From positions 62,001 to 126,000 of the forward strand of contig NZ_JANUXN010000003.1 in assembly GCF_025699485.1 (NCBI RefSeq): 64,000 nucleotides of DNA, read 5' to 3'. The notes under the pieces are model-generated. The model did no database searches. It had not been told where the DNA came from and was given only the letters and a program-made list of their open reading frames with translations. This stretch comes from Thauera carbonicopians. GTDB taxonomy: Bacteria; Pseudomonadota; Gammaproteobacteria; Burkholderiales; Rhodocyclaceae. The translations under genes and the position numbers were made by a program. Of this stretch, positions 7,563 to 18,037 are shown piece by piece (the stretch's first letter is position 1; each line of letters opens with the position of its first letter).

Positions 7563-10211
7563 TCACTTGCCGTGCAGCAGCTTGACCACCCGCCTGAGGG
7601 TGTTCTCTTCCGGGTGGGGCTGGACCAGGAAGCCGAGGCTGTGCATCAGCCGCAGCATCCTGGCGTTGTTGCCGAGCACGTCGCCGAAGATGGCGCGGTA
7701 GCGCCGGGCGCGGGCGACTTCGATGAGTGCGCCCATCAGGCGGCGGCCCAGGCCGTGGCGCTGCCAGCCGTCGCCGACCTCCAGGGCGAATTCGACCGAT
7801 TCGCCGTCGGCGGCGAGCACGTAGCGGGCGCTGCCGATCATCTGTTCCGCGCCGCTGTCGTCGGTGGTGGTGGCGATCAGCGCCATCTCGCGGTCGTAGT
7901 CGATCTGGGTGAAGCGCGCGACCATCGCCGGGCTCAGCGCCTCGATCGGCTCCATGAAGCGCAGGAAGCGGGTTTCGGCGCTGAGCGTGTCGAAGAAGGC
8001 GAGCAGCAGTCCGGCATCCTCGGGGCGGACCGGGCGGGTGCGGATGCTGCGGCCGTCGCCGATCTGCCAGTCCTGCATCAGGTGCAGCGGATAGGGGTGG
8101 ATCGCCATGTGGGCGTAGCGGTCGCTGCCGGCGGGCAGGCCCTGGTCGATGGCGATGCGGGCATCGGCGGCGATGGCGCCGTCGGCGTCGACGATCAGCG
8201 GGCCGATTTCCAGTTCGCGCACCCAGGGCAGCTCGCAGACGAGATCGGATACCGATACCAGCACCGCCTCGATCGCGCTGCGCTTGAGCACGCAGGCCGT
8301 GCCCCGAGGCCCCTGCGCTCCGGCCGGTATCGCCGAGTCGATGAGGTCGCGCGCAAGCACCGCATTCAGCGGCGGCAGGGCGAAGTTGCGCAGTGCCGAG
8401 GCGTTCTGCGGTCCCAGGCTGATGACCGGGCCGAAGGTGGCGTCGCGGTCGACGCGGATGCTGAATTCGCGCGCCTGCGGGCGATACAGATAGGGCTCGA
8501 TCGAGACGCCGTCGATGCGTGCGCCGGGGTGGCGCTGGCGGATGGTGTCGACGATGTCGTGATAGGCGTTCCACACCGATTCGGCGGTGTTGAGGTTCAG
8601 CCGCACGCCGCCGGCGTCGGCCTTGCTGGCGATGTCGGCGGCCTCGATTTTCATCGCTACCGGGAAGCCGGTCTGTTCGGCGACGAACAGGGCCTCGGTG
8701 GCGTCGCGCGCGACCGTGCTGGGCGTGACCGCGATGCCGAAGCTGCGCAGCAGCGCTTTCGACTCCATTGCCGACAAGGTGTGGCGGCGCTGGTTGAGCA
8801 GGGCTTCGATCAGCATGCGGGCGCCGCCGCTGCGCGGTTGGGCGCTGCCGGCGGCGCCGCCCGCGGTCTGCAGCAGCAGTGCCTGGCTGCGGTGGAAGCG
8901 CGAGATGTCGTGGAACAGCTCGATCGCCGCCTCCGGTGAGCTGAACACCGGGATGCCGGCCTGCGCGAGCAGCGCCCGCGCTTCGGCCACCTGGCCGCCG
9001 CCCATCCAGCAGCAGCACAGCTTGAGCCGCAGCTGGGCGGCGAGTTCGATGATCTCCTGCGCGACCTCGACCGGCTCGACCAGCGCATGCGGCGACAGGA
9101 TCACCAGCAGGTTGGACACTGCCGCATCCTCGGCCAGCGCCAGGATGGCGTCGCGGTACAGCAGCGGCCCGGCATTGCCGCCGAGGTCCAGCGGATTGTG
9201 GCTGCGGCGCTCGCGCCCGCCCAGGCGCTCGAGCGCGGCGATGGTCGGCGAGCCGAGGCAAACCAGTTCGGTGCCCAGATCCCGCGCACGGTCGGCGGCG
9301 AGGTCGGCCGGGCCGCTGCCGTTGGAGACGATGGCCAGGCTGTCCTCGCGTGGCTGGAAGCCGCAGGACAGCGCCTTGGTGGCGAAGAAGAGCTGGTCGA
9401 TGTTCTGCACGCGGACCACGCCGGCACGGCGCATGGCGGCATCGAAGACGAGGTCGGCCGGTGCTGCGCGCAGGCCATCCGGCGCGTCGCCGTGGCGGCC
9501 GGGCTTGAGCACGATGATCGGCTTGACCCGCGCCGCCGAGCGCAGCGCGCTCATGAAATGGCGGGCGTTGTGCACCCGGTCCACGTACAGCAGGATGTAG
9601 CGCGTGCTGACATCATGGGTCAGGTATTCCAGGGTTTCGCCGAAGTCGATGTCGACGGTGCCGCCGAGCGAGATCACCGACGAGAAGCCGACCTCATTGG
9701 TCAGCGCCCAGTCGAGCATCACCGAGCACATCGCGCCGGACTGCGAAACCAGGGCGATCTCGCCGGGCTTGACCGCGATGCGGGTGAGCGCGGCGTTGAG
9801 CCCGCTGCCCGGGCGGGCGACGCCCAGGCTGCCGGGGCCGAGCAGGCGCAGCCCGGTTTCGCGCGCGCTGTCGATGATGCGGCGCTCGAGCGTGTGGCCG
9901 GCGGCGCCGACGATGACGGCGTTGCGCACGCCGTGGCGCCCGCATTGCGCGACGATGTTGTGCAGCATGCGTGCCGGCGTGGCGATGATGGCGAGGTCGA
10001 TCGGACGGCCGACGTCCTCGAGCGACGGCAGGCAGGGGTGATCCTGGATGCTTTTATGTTTCGGGTTGATGGCGTACAGCGTGCCGCGGTAGCCGCCGTC
10101 GAGAAGATTGCGGAACAGGATGTTGCCCACCGAGCCCGGCGTGGCCGAGGCGCCGATGATGGCGATCGAGGACGGATCGAAGGCGGTGCTGAGAGCGTGC
10201 GGGCTGGTCAT
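7563..10211 (-). CDS. Acyl-CoA synthetase (NDP-forming)-like protein with C-terminal GNAT acetyltransferase
   Basis: This protein of about 882 residues has the Pat/PatZ (YfiQ) architecture. A CoA-binding Rossmann domain (IIGASATPGSVG near residue 18) is followed by succinyl-CoA-ligase-like domains (LVSQSGAMCSVMLDW, PIIVLKPGR), an ATP-grasp domain (PVAMKIEAADIASKADAGGV), and a GNAT domain over roughly the last 170 residues (IRTRPVRPEDAGLLLAFF to the C-terminus). In this family the synthetase part is usually an acyl-CoA sensor, and the GNAT part acetylates lysines of acyl-CoA synthetases. A TTG start at 10256 is possible, but ATG 10211 is preferred. It is separated from paaE by a terminator and has its own AT-rich leader. 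PaaK is a plausible target (inference). Confidence 0.82.
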   Translation of the reverse strand: MTSPHALSTAFDPSSIAIIGASATPGSVGNILFRNLLDGGYRGTLYAINPKHKSIQDHPCLPSLEDVGRPIDLAIIATPARMLHNIVAQCGRHGVRNAVIVGAAGHTLERRIIDSARETGLRLLGPGSLGVARPGSGLNAALTRIAVKPGEIALVSQSGAMCSVMLDWALTNEVGFSSVISLGGTVDIDFGETLEYLTHDVSTRYILLYVDRVHNARHFMSALRSAARVKPIIVLKPGRHGDAPDGLRAAPADLVFDAAMRRAGVVRVQNIDQLFFATKALSCGFQPREDSLAIVSNGSGPADLAADRARDLGTELVCLGSPTIAALERLGGRERRSHNPLDLGGNAGPLLYRDAILALAEDAAVSNLLVILSPHALVEPVEVAQEIIELAAQLRLKLCCCWMGGGQVAEARALLAQAGIPVFSSPEAAIELFHDISRFHRSQALLLQTAGGAAGSAQPRSGGARMLIEALLNQRRHTLSAMESKALLRSFGIAVTPSTVARDATEALFVAEQTGFPVAMKIEAADIASKADAGGVRLNLNTAESVWNAYHDIVDTIRQRHPGARIDGVSIEPYLYRPQAREFSIRVDRDATFGPVISLGPQNASALRNFALPPLNAVLARDLIDSAIPAGAQGPRGTACVLKRSAIEAVLVSVSDLVCELPWVRELEIGPLIVDADGAIAADARIAIDQGLPAGSDRYAHMAIHPYPLHLMQDWQIGDGRSIRTRPVRPEDAGLLLAFFDTLSAETRFLRFMEPIEALSPAMVARFTQIDYDREMALIATTTDDSGAEQMIGSARYVLAADGESVEFALEVGDGWQRHGLGRRLMGALIEVARARRYRAIFGDVLGNNARMLRLMHSLGFLVQPHPEENTLRRVVKLLHGK

Positions 10212-10241
10212 GATGGTCGGCGCCCCGAGGCGAGGGTGAAG

Positions 10242-10286
10242 TTGATTTGATACCAAATCAACAACTCATGTCCAATGATTTGTATC
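10242..10286. promoter_or_regulatory. Palindrome and TTTGTATC motif upstream of the synthetase/GNAT gene
   Basis: TTGATTTG (10242-10249), ATAC, and CAAATCAA (10254-10261) form a perfect palindrome. TTTGTATC follows at 10279-10286, within TGATTTGTATCA. The same octamer occurs at the paa and ABC-importer promoters in this window. These look like repressor sites in the leader of the minus-strand synthetase/GNAT gene. Confidence 0.5.
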
Positions 10287-10314
10287 AGATTATCGAGGCG
10301 ATGACGCGATCCGC

Positions 10315-10341
10315 AAAAAAAGCGGCCGTCGAAACGGCCGC
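10315..10341 (-). terminator. Rho-independent terminator of the paa operon
   Basis: On the minus strand GCGGCCG, a six-base loop and CGGCCGC form a perfect 7-bp stem (10322-10341). A run of seven T follows (10315-10321). It lies 30 bases after the paaE stop codon. Confidence 0.85.
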
Positions 10342-10371
10342 AGCGGGAAGTGGAAGAAGAGGGGGTGGCGC

Positions 10372-11469
10372 TCAGCGCTCGTCGAAGCTGATCCTGAGCT
10401 GCTTGGTGGTGGCGCGGGCCTGGCAGCTCAGCACGAAGCCCTGGGCGACTTCGGCCGCTTCGAGGGTGAAGTTCTTGTCCATGACGACTTCGCCGTCCTG
10501 CACCTTGGCGCGGCAAGTGCAACAGACGCCGGCCTTGCACGAGAAGGGCAGGTCGAGGCCGGCGTTGAGCGCGGCGTCGAGCAGGTGCTCGTCCGGGCCG
10601 ATGGCGATCTCGTGCTCCTTGCCGTCGAGCACCAGGGTCATCGTGATGTCCTTGGCCGCGGTGGCCACCGCTTCGGCGGTGCTGGAGGCGCCGACCGGGT
10701 GGGCGCCGGGGGGCAGGTTGGCGGTGAAGCGCTCGGTGCGGATGCGGTCGGCGGGCACGCCGGCGTCGACCAGCGCGTTCTCGGTGTCGCTGATCATCGC
10801 GTCGGGGCCGCAGATGAAGACTTCGTCCATGCTGCCCACCGGCAGCAGCGCGGCGATGATCTCGCGCACCTTGGTGCCGTCGATGCGGCCTTGCAGCAGG
10901 TCGACTTCCTGGGCCTGGCGCGACAGCACGTGGATCATCGTCAGGCGGTCGCGGTAGCGGTCCTTGAGGTCCTGCAGGGCCTCGTTGAACATCACCGTGG
11001 ACATGCGGCGGTTGCCGTAGATCAGCGTGAACTTGGAGTCCGGCTGTTCTTCGAGCGTGCTCGCGGCGATCGACAGGATGGGCGTGATGCCCGAGCCGGC
11101 GGCGAAACCGACGCGGTGGATGGCGCGCTTCTTCCTGATCACGAAGCGGCCGTCGGGCGGCATCACCTGCAGCGTGTCGCCGGCCTTGATGGCGCGGGCG
11201 GCCCAGTTCGAGAACAGGCCGCCCTCGACCGGGCGGATGCCGATCTCGAGCTCGCCGCTCCGGGCGAGGCGGCTGCGCGGGCTGCTGATCGAGTAGTTGC
11301 GGCGCACGTCCTGGCCGTCGATGGTGGCGCGCAGGGTCAGGAACTGGCCCGGCTCGAAGTTGAAGCGCTCGCGCTCGGTGGCGGGGATGTCGAAGGTGAT
11401 CGCCACGGCGCCGGCGGCCTCGGGGCTCACGCGCTTGACGGCGAGTTCTTGGAAACGGAGTGCTGACAT
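10372..11469 (-). CDS. paaE: Phenylacetyl-CoA epoxidase reductase subunit PaaE
   Basis: This 365-residue reductase passes electrons from NAD(P)H to the PaaA di-iron centre. A ferredoxin-NADP reductase-type FAD domain (RRNYSISSPRS) and an NAD domain (AAGSGITPILSI, LIYGNR) are followed by a C-terminal plant-type [2Fe-2S] domain with C311-x4-C316-x2-C319 and C349. The ATG at 11469 (MSALRFQEL) follows a GGAG ribosome binding site 17 bases after paaD. The open frame extends further upstream only as overlap with paaD. It is the last gene of the operon, followed by a strong terminator. Confidence 0.95.
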   Translation of the reverse strand: MSALRFQELAVKRVSPEAAGAVAITFDIPATERERFNFEPGQFLTLRATIDGQDVRRNYSISSPRSRLARSGELEIGIRPVEGGLFSNWAARAIKAGDTLQVMPPDGRFVIRKKRAIHRVGFAAGSGITPILSIAASTLEEQPDSKFTLIYGNRRMSTVMFNEALQDLKDRYRDRLTMIHVLSRQAQEVDLLQGRIDGTKVREIIAALLPVGSMDEVFICGPDAMISDTENALVDAGVPADRIRTERFTANLPPGAHPVGASSTAEAVATAAKDITMTLVLDGKEHEIAIGPDEHLLDAALNAGLDLPFSCKAGVCCTCRAKVQDGEVVMDKNFTLEAAEVAQGFVLSCQARATTKQLRISFDER

Positions 11470-11486
11470 GGCGTTTGGCTCCGGCG

Positions 11487-11984
11487 TCAGTAGGGTTTGA
11501 AGTAGTCGAAGGGTTCCTGGCAGTCGAGGCACTTGTACAGCGCCTTGCATGCGGTGGAACCGAACTGCGAGCTCAGGATGGTGTTGGTCGAGCCGCACTG
11601 CGGACAGGCCACCGGCCGGGTGTCGACGCGGCGCACGAACCTGATCACGCTGGTGTCGCTGGGGGTGGTGTGCGGCGGTGCGATGCCGTAGGCGCGCAGC
11701 TTGGCCTTGGCCTCCTCGCTCATCCAGTCGGTGGTCCAGGCCGGCGCGAGCTGCGTGATCACCCGCGCCTCGATGCCAGCCTGCTGCAGGCTTGCACGCA
11801 CGTCGTCCTCGATCTGGCCCATCGCCGGGCAGCCGCTGTAGGTCGGGGTGATGACCACCTCGATGCCGTTCGCGGTTTCGCGGATGTCGCGCAGGATGCC
11901 CAGCTCGCGCAGCGTGACCACCGGGATCTCCGGGTCGGTCAGATGGTCGAGGGCGGCCCAGACGTCGTCGATCGTGGCGTGCAT
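11487..11984 (-). CDS. paaD: Phenylacetyl-CoA epoxidase maturation protein PaaD
   Basis: This 165-residue protein has an N-terminal MIP18/DUF59 domain (LTDPEIPVVTLRELGILRD and TYSGCPAM) used in iron-sulfur cluster assembly. The C-terminal cysteine cluster (ACPQCGST ... CLDCQEPF) is of zinc-ribbon type. PaaD is needed for an active PaaABCE complex, probably for cluster or di-iron insertion. It sits between paaC and paaE as in most paa operons. Confidence 0.95.
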   Translation of the reverse strand: MHATIDDVWAALDHLTDPEIPVVTLRELGILRDIRETANGIEVVITPTYSGCPAMGQIEDDVRASLQQAGIEARVITQLAPAWTTDWMSEEAKAKLRAYGIAPPHTTPSDTSVIRFVRRVDTRPVACPQCGSTNTILSSQFGSTACKALYKCLDCQEPFDYFKPY

Positions 11985-11995
11985 GGCGGTCGCTC

Positions 11996-12784
11996 CTACC
12001 AGGTGGCGCCGGGGTGGGCGCGCGCCAGGCCCTGCATTTCGCCCAGCAGGTAGCTGAGGTGCTCGGAGTGGCGGCCGTGCTTGCCTTCCGGCACGTAGCC
12101 GCGTACGTCGGGCCGCTTCAGCGTGGCTTCGGCCAGGGTGTCGGCGACGATGGCGTCCCAGGCGGCGCGCAGCGTGCGCACGTCGGTGGCGGCGCCGCTG
12201 GCGATGGCGGCGTCCTCGGCGGCGCTCGGCGTCCAGAACTCTTCCGTGTAGGGGAACAGGTGGTCGAGCGCGGCCTGGGCGCGGGCGTGCGATTCCTCGG
12301 TGCCGTCACCGAACTTCACCACCCAGTCGGCGGCGTGGTGCAGGTGGTAGCGCGCTTCCTTCAGCGACTTGGCGGCGATCGCGGCCAGGTCGGCGTCGGG
12401 CGACTTCTGCAGTGCGTCCCACACCAGCACCATCAGCGCGCTGTAGAGGAAGTTGCGCACGATGGTGGTGGCGTAGTCGCGGTCCGAGGCAGCGTAGCCG
12501 ACCAGCGCGCCGTGGTTGGGCAGCTCCACCAGGGTGTAGTTGCGGAACTCGGTGTCGTCGCGGAAGTAGGCCAGCGTGTCCTCGGTGGCGCCGTTGCCGA
12601 TGCGCGTCGCGGCGAGCTGGTACAGCAGGCGGGCCTGGCCGATCAGGTCGAGGCTGACGTTGGCGAGCGCGAGGTCTTCTTCCAGGATCGGGCCGTGGCC
12701 ACACCATTCGGCGTCGCGCTGGCCGAGCACCACGGCGTTGTCCGCCAGGTGCAGCAGGTAGTCGTTGGGTGCCGTGCTCATCAC
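11996..12784 (-). CDS. paaC: Phenylacetyl-CoA epoxidase structural subunit PaaC
   Basis: This 262-residue ferritin-like subunit pairs with PaaA in the epoxidase core. It keeps the helical scaffold (LGQRDAEWCGHGPILEEDLALANVSLDLIGQARLLYQ is the characteristic N-terminal block) but serves mainly a structural role. The start overlaps the paaB stop as ATGA, so translation is coupled. Length and N-terminus match the family. Confidence 0.95.
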   Translation of the reverse strand: MMSTAPNDYLLHLADNAVVLGQRDAEWCGHGPILEEDLALANVSLDLIGQARLLYQLAATRIGNGATEDTLAYFRDDTEFRNYTLVELPNHGALVGYAASDRDYATTIVRNFLYSALMVLVWDALQKSPDADLAAIAAKSLKEARYHLHHAADWVVKFGDGTEESHARAQAALDHLFPYTEEFWTPSAAEDAAIASGAATDVRTLRAAWDAIVADTLAEATLKRPDVRGYVPEGKHGRHSEHLSYLLGEMQGLARAHPGATW

Positions 12785-13073
12785 ATGTGCCCCACTTCTT
12801 CAGGGATTTCGTAGAAGGTCGGGTGGCGGTAGATCTTGTCCGCAGCGGGGTCGAACAGCTCGCCCTTGTCGTCCGGGTTGCTGGCGGTGATCGAGGCCGA
12901 AGGCACGACCCAGATGCTCACGCCTTCCTGGCGGCGGGTGTAGACGTCGCGCGCCATGTGCAGCGCCTGCGCGGCGTCGGCCGCGTGCAGGCTGCCACAG
13001 TGCTTGTGCTCGAGGCCTTGCTTGCTGCGGACGAAGACTTCCCAGAGCGGCCAATCCTTGAGTGCGGGGGTGT

Positions 13074-13077
<4 letters not shown>
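12781..13077 (-). CDS. paaB: Phenylacetyl-CoA epoxidase subunit PaaB
   Basis: This 98-residue small subunit bridges PaaAC heterodimers. It begins [21 protein letters not shown] and has [14 protein letters not shown] and a [17 protein letters not shown] core, all highly typical. It overlaps paaA upstream and paaC downstream by four bases each (ATGA), which indicates strict translational coupling in the complex. Confidence 0.95.
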
Positions 13078-14093
<1,016 letters not shown>

Positions 14094-14171
14094 GTGTTTC
14101 CTCCTGGCAAATGCCGTTCCGGGCGTGCCGGAACGGGATGCTGCGGGCCGCGGGTGTGGTCCGCGTTTACC

Positions 14172-14960
14172 TCAAACCGCCATCCATGCCGGCGGGCGTT
14201 TCTCGAAGAAGGCGGCGAAGCCTTCGCGTGCTTCGTCGGTGCTGCGCTGGCGGGCGATGCGGACGGCGGTTTCCTCGCCGACCGCTTCGTCGATGCCGCG
14301 CCCGTCGATGGCGCTGACCAACTGCTTGGCGGCGAACTGGGCCTGCGGCCCGCAGGCCAGCAGGGCCTGCACCAGGCGGTCGATCGCGGCGTCGAGCTGG
14401 TCGGCCGCGACGACGTCGTTGACCAGGCCGATCGACTTCGCTTCGGTCGCGTCGAAACGCTCGGCGCTCTGGAAGTAGCGCAGTGCGTGGCGCGGGCCGA
14501 TGGCGCGCAGCACGTAGGGGCTGATCACCGCCGGGATGATGCCGAAGCGGGCTTCCGAGGTGGAGAAGCTGGCATCGTCGGCGGCGATCGCCATGTCGCA
14601 GGCGGCGGCCAGGCCGGTGCCGCCGCCGAGCGCGGCGCCCTGCACGCGGGCGATGCTCGGCTTCGACAGTCCGGCCAGGCGGCGCAGCATGGCGGCGAAG
14701 CGGCGCGAGTCGGCCAGGTTCTCCTGCTCGGTGCTGGCGGCGGCGCGGCGCATCCAGTTGAGGTCGGCTCCGGCGGAGAAATGCCGGCCGCGGCCGCCGA
14801 GCACGACCACGCGCACGCCGGCGTCGCCGTCGAGTTCGGCGCAGGCGGCGTCGAGTTCGGCGATCAGGCGTTCGTCGAAGGCGTTGAAGACCTCCGGACG
14901 ATCCATCCAGATCGTCGCCACCGCGCCCTTGCGTTCGATGTCGAGGGTTTCGTAGCTCAT
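14172..14960 (-). CDS. Enoyl-CoA hydratase, LiuC-like, at the paaF position
   Basis: This 262-residue crotonase-family protein starts MSYETLDIERKG at ATG 14960. It occupies the place where the 2,3-dehydroadipyl-CoA hydratase PaaF is expected. Its signatures (HFSAGADLNWMRR, GIIPAVISPYVLRAIG) are those of LiuC-type methylglutaconyl-CoA hydratases rather than of E. coli PaaF, which has a GAGGTQRL motif. The first catalytic-Glu position of crotonases reads GGGTGLAAACD (Gly), while the second Glu is kept in SEARFG, also as in LiuC. It may hydrate dehydroadipyl-CoA here, or the true PaaF may lie elsewhere. Family is certain; substrate is not. Confidence 0.8.
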   Translation of the reverse strand: MSYETLDIERKGAVATIWMDRPEVFNAFDERLIAELDAACAELDGDAGVRVVVLGGRGRHFSAGADLNWMRRAAASTEQENLADSRRFAAMLRRLAGLSKPSIARVQGAALGGGTGLAAACDMAIAADDASFSTSEARFGIIPAVISPYVLRAIGPRHALRYFQSAERFDATEAKSIGLVNDVVAADQLDAAIDRLVQALLACGPQAQFAAKQLVSAIDGRGIDEAVGEETAVRIARQRSTDEAREGFAAFFEKRPPAWMAV

Positions 14961-14977
14961 GGCCTTGTCCTCGCGCC

Positions 14978-16198
<1,221 letters not shown>

Positions 16199-16208
16199 CG
16201 CCAACTCC

Positions 16209-17534
16209 TTACAGTTGCTTCGGACGCTGGTCGATGACACGGCGTGCCTTGCCGGTCAGCGTGCGCGGAATGGTGTCGAACTCCATCACGTTCACCTTGG
16301 TGCTGATGCCGATGATGGTCTTGATGTGCTGCTGCAGCGTGCGGGCGATGGTCTCGACGTCGTTGCGGCTGAGCTTGCCCGACAGCTCGCGCTGGACTTC
16401 GCAGCGGATATCGACGTTGTCGAGGTGGCCGTCGCGGCTCAGCACGATCTGGTAGTTGCCCGACAGGCGCGGGTCGCGCAGGATCTGCTCCTCGATCTGG
16501 GTCGGGAACACGTTCACGCCGCGCACGATCAGCATGTCGTCCGAACGCCCGGTGATCTTGCCGATGCGGCGGAAGGAGCGCGCGGTCGGCGGCAGCAGGC
16601 GGGTGAGGTCACGGGTGCGGTAGCGGATGACCGGGAAGGCTTCCTTGGTCAGCGAGGTGAACACCAGCTCGCCTTCCTCGCCGTCCGGCAGTACCTCGCC
16701 GGTCTCGGGGTCGATGATCTCGGGGTAGAAGTGGTCTTCCCAGATCACCGGGCCGTCCTTGGTCTCGATGCACTCGCAGGCCACGCCCGGGCCCATGACT
16801 TCGGTGAGGCCGTAGATGTCGATGGCGTCGATGCCGAGCTTGCGCTCGATCTCGGCGCGCATGCCTTCGCCCCAGGGTTCGGCGCCGAAGATGCCGACCT
16901 TCAGCGAGATGTCTTCGGGGGCGATGTTCAGGCGCTCGAACTCCTCGGCGATCACCAGCGAGTAGGACGGCGTGACCATGATCGCGTCGGGACGGAAGTC
17001 GAGGATCTGCTGCACCTGCTTCTCGGTCTGGCCGCCGGACATCGGCACCGCGGTGCAGCCGGCGCGCTCGATGCCGTAGTGGGCGCCGAGGCCGCCGGTG
17101 AACATGCCGTAGCCGTAGGCGTTATGCACCATGTCGCCGGCGCGCACGCCGGCGGCGCGCAGCGAGCGGGCGATCAGGTCGGCCCAGTTGTCGATGTCCT
17201 TGCTGGTGTAGCCGACCACCACCGACTTGCCGGTGGTGCCGCTCGAGGCGTGCAGGCGGGCGACCTTGTCGCGCGGCACGGCGAACAGGCCGAAGGGGTA
17301 GTTGTCGCGCAGGTCGGTCTTGACGGTGAAGGGGAATTTGGCGAGATCCTGCAGCGACTTCAGGTCGTCCGGATGCACGCCGGCTTCCTCGCACTTGCGG
17401 CGGTAGGGCTCGACGTTGTCGTAGGTGTGGCGCACCGACCATTGCAGGCGCTGCAGCTGCAGCGCGGAAATCTCGTCGCGGCTGGCGCTTTCGATCGGCT
17501 CGAGGTCGCCGGGGCTGGGGCTCTTCACGGGCAT
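16209..17534 (-). CDS. paaK: Phenylacetate-CoA ligase
   Basis: This 441-residue AMP-forming ligase activates phenylacetate to phenylacetyl-CoA, the first step of the pathway. The phosphate-binding loop SSGTTGK is at residues 97-103. The adenylate motifs YGLTEVMGPG and YRTRDLTRLL and the C-terminal GRSDDMLIVRGVNVFP hinge are intact. Length is normal. It may be a target of the nearby GNAT fusion protein through a C-terminal lysine (TGKARRV), which is speculative. Confidence 0.96.
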   Translation of the reverse strand: MPVKSPSPGDLEPIESASRDEISALQLQRLQWSVRHTYDNVEPYRRKCEEAGVHPDDLKSLQDLAKFPFTVKTDLRDNYPFGLFAVPRDKVARLHASSGTTGKSVVVGYTSKDIDNWADLIARSLRAAGVRAGDMVHNAYGYGMFTGGLGAHYGIERAGCTAVPMSGGQTEKQVQQILDFRPDAIMVTPSYSLVIAEEFERLNIAPEDISLKVGIFGAEPWGEGMRAEIERKLGIDAIDIYGLTEVMGPGVACECIETKDGPVIWEDHFYPEIIDPETGEVLPDGEEGELVFTSLTKEAFPVIRYRTRDLTRLLPPTARSFRRIGKITGRSDDMLIVRGVNVFPTQIEEQILRDPRLSGNYQIVLSRDGHLDNVDIRCEVQRELSGKLSRNDVETIARTLQQHIKTIIGISTKVNVMEFDTIPRTLTGKARRVIDQRPKQL

Positions 17535-17575
17535 GGTGTTCTCTCCTCTCGTTCTCTCTTCTGGGGTGGCCGGGT

Positions 17576-18037
17576 TCAGGCCTGCTGTTCGCCGGGGATG
17601 ACCTCGCCGGCGATGCGGTAGCTCTTGCCGCGGAACAGGGCGACGATGCCGCCGGCGCTGTTGCGCACGGTGATGTCATAGACGCCGGTGCGGCCCGACA
17701 GCGAGCGCTCCACAGCTTCGGCGCTCAGCGTGTCGCCTTCCTTGCCGGGGGCGACGAAGTCGATGCTGCAGCCCGAGGCCACGGTGCTGCGGTTGTAGGC
17801 GTTGCAGGCGTAGGCGAAGGCGGTGTCGGCGAGCGTGAAGATCAGGCCGCCGTGGCAGATGTGGTGGCCGTTCACCATGTCGCTGCGCACCGGCATGCTC
17901 AAGGTGGCGCGGCCGGGGGCGACGCTGTCGATGCGCATGCCGAGCGCCTGGGCGGCGCGGTCGCGCGACCACATCGCGGCGGCGACGGCTTCGGCGAGCG
18001 TCTGCGGATCAGTGGGGAGGGGGCGGGTTTCAGTCAT
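17576..18037 (-). CDS. paaI: Hotdog-fold acyl-CoA thioesterase PaaI
   Basis: This protein of about 153 residues starts at ATG 18037 (MTETRPLP) and overlaps the end of paaH by eight bases. The HICHGGLIFTLADTAFA segment is the PaaI hotdog signature with the catalytic Asp. PaaI hydrolyses hydroxylated phenylacetyl-CoA and other dead-end thioesters to free CoA. Confidence 0.93.
   Translation of the reverse strand: MTETRPLPTDPQTLAEAVAAAMWSRDRAAQALGMRIDSVAPGRATLSMPVRSDMVNGHHICHGGLIFTLADTAFAYACNAYNRSTVASGCSIDFVAPGKEGDTLSAEAVERSLSGRTGVYDITVRNSAGGIVALFRGKSYRIAGEVIPGEQQA

Noticed and set aside
7548-8939. Long plus-strand frame opposite the synthetase/GNAT gene
   Set aside because: The minus strand has continuous family motifs; the plus frame has none.
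10315-10341. Second divergent terminator for the GNAT-fusion side
   Set aside because: The T-run is only on the minus strand after paaE, so it serves the paa operon alone.
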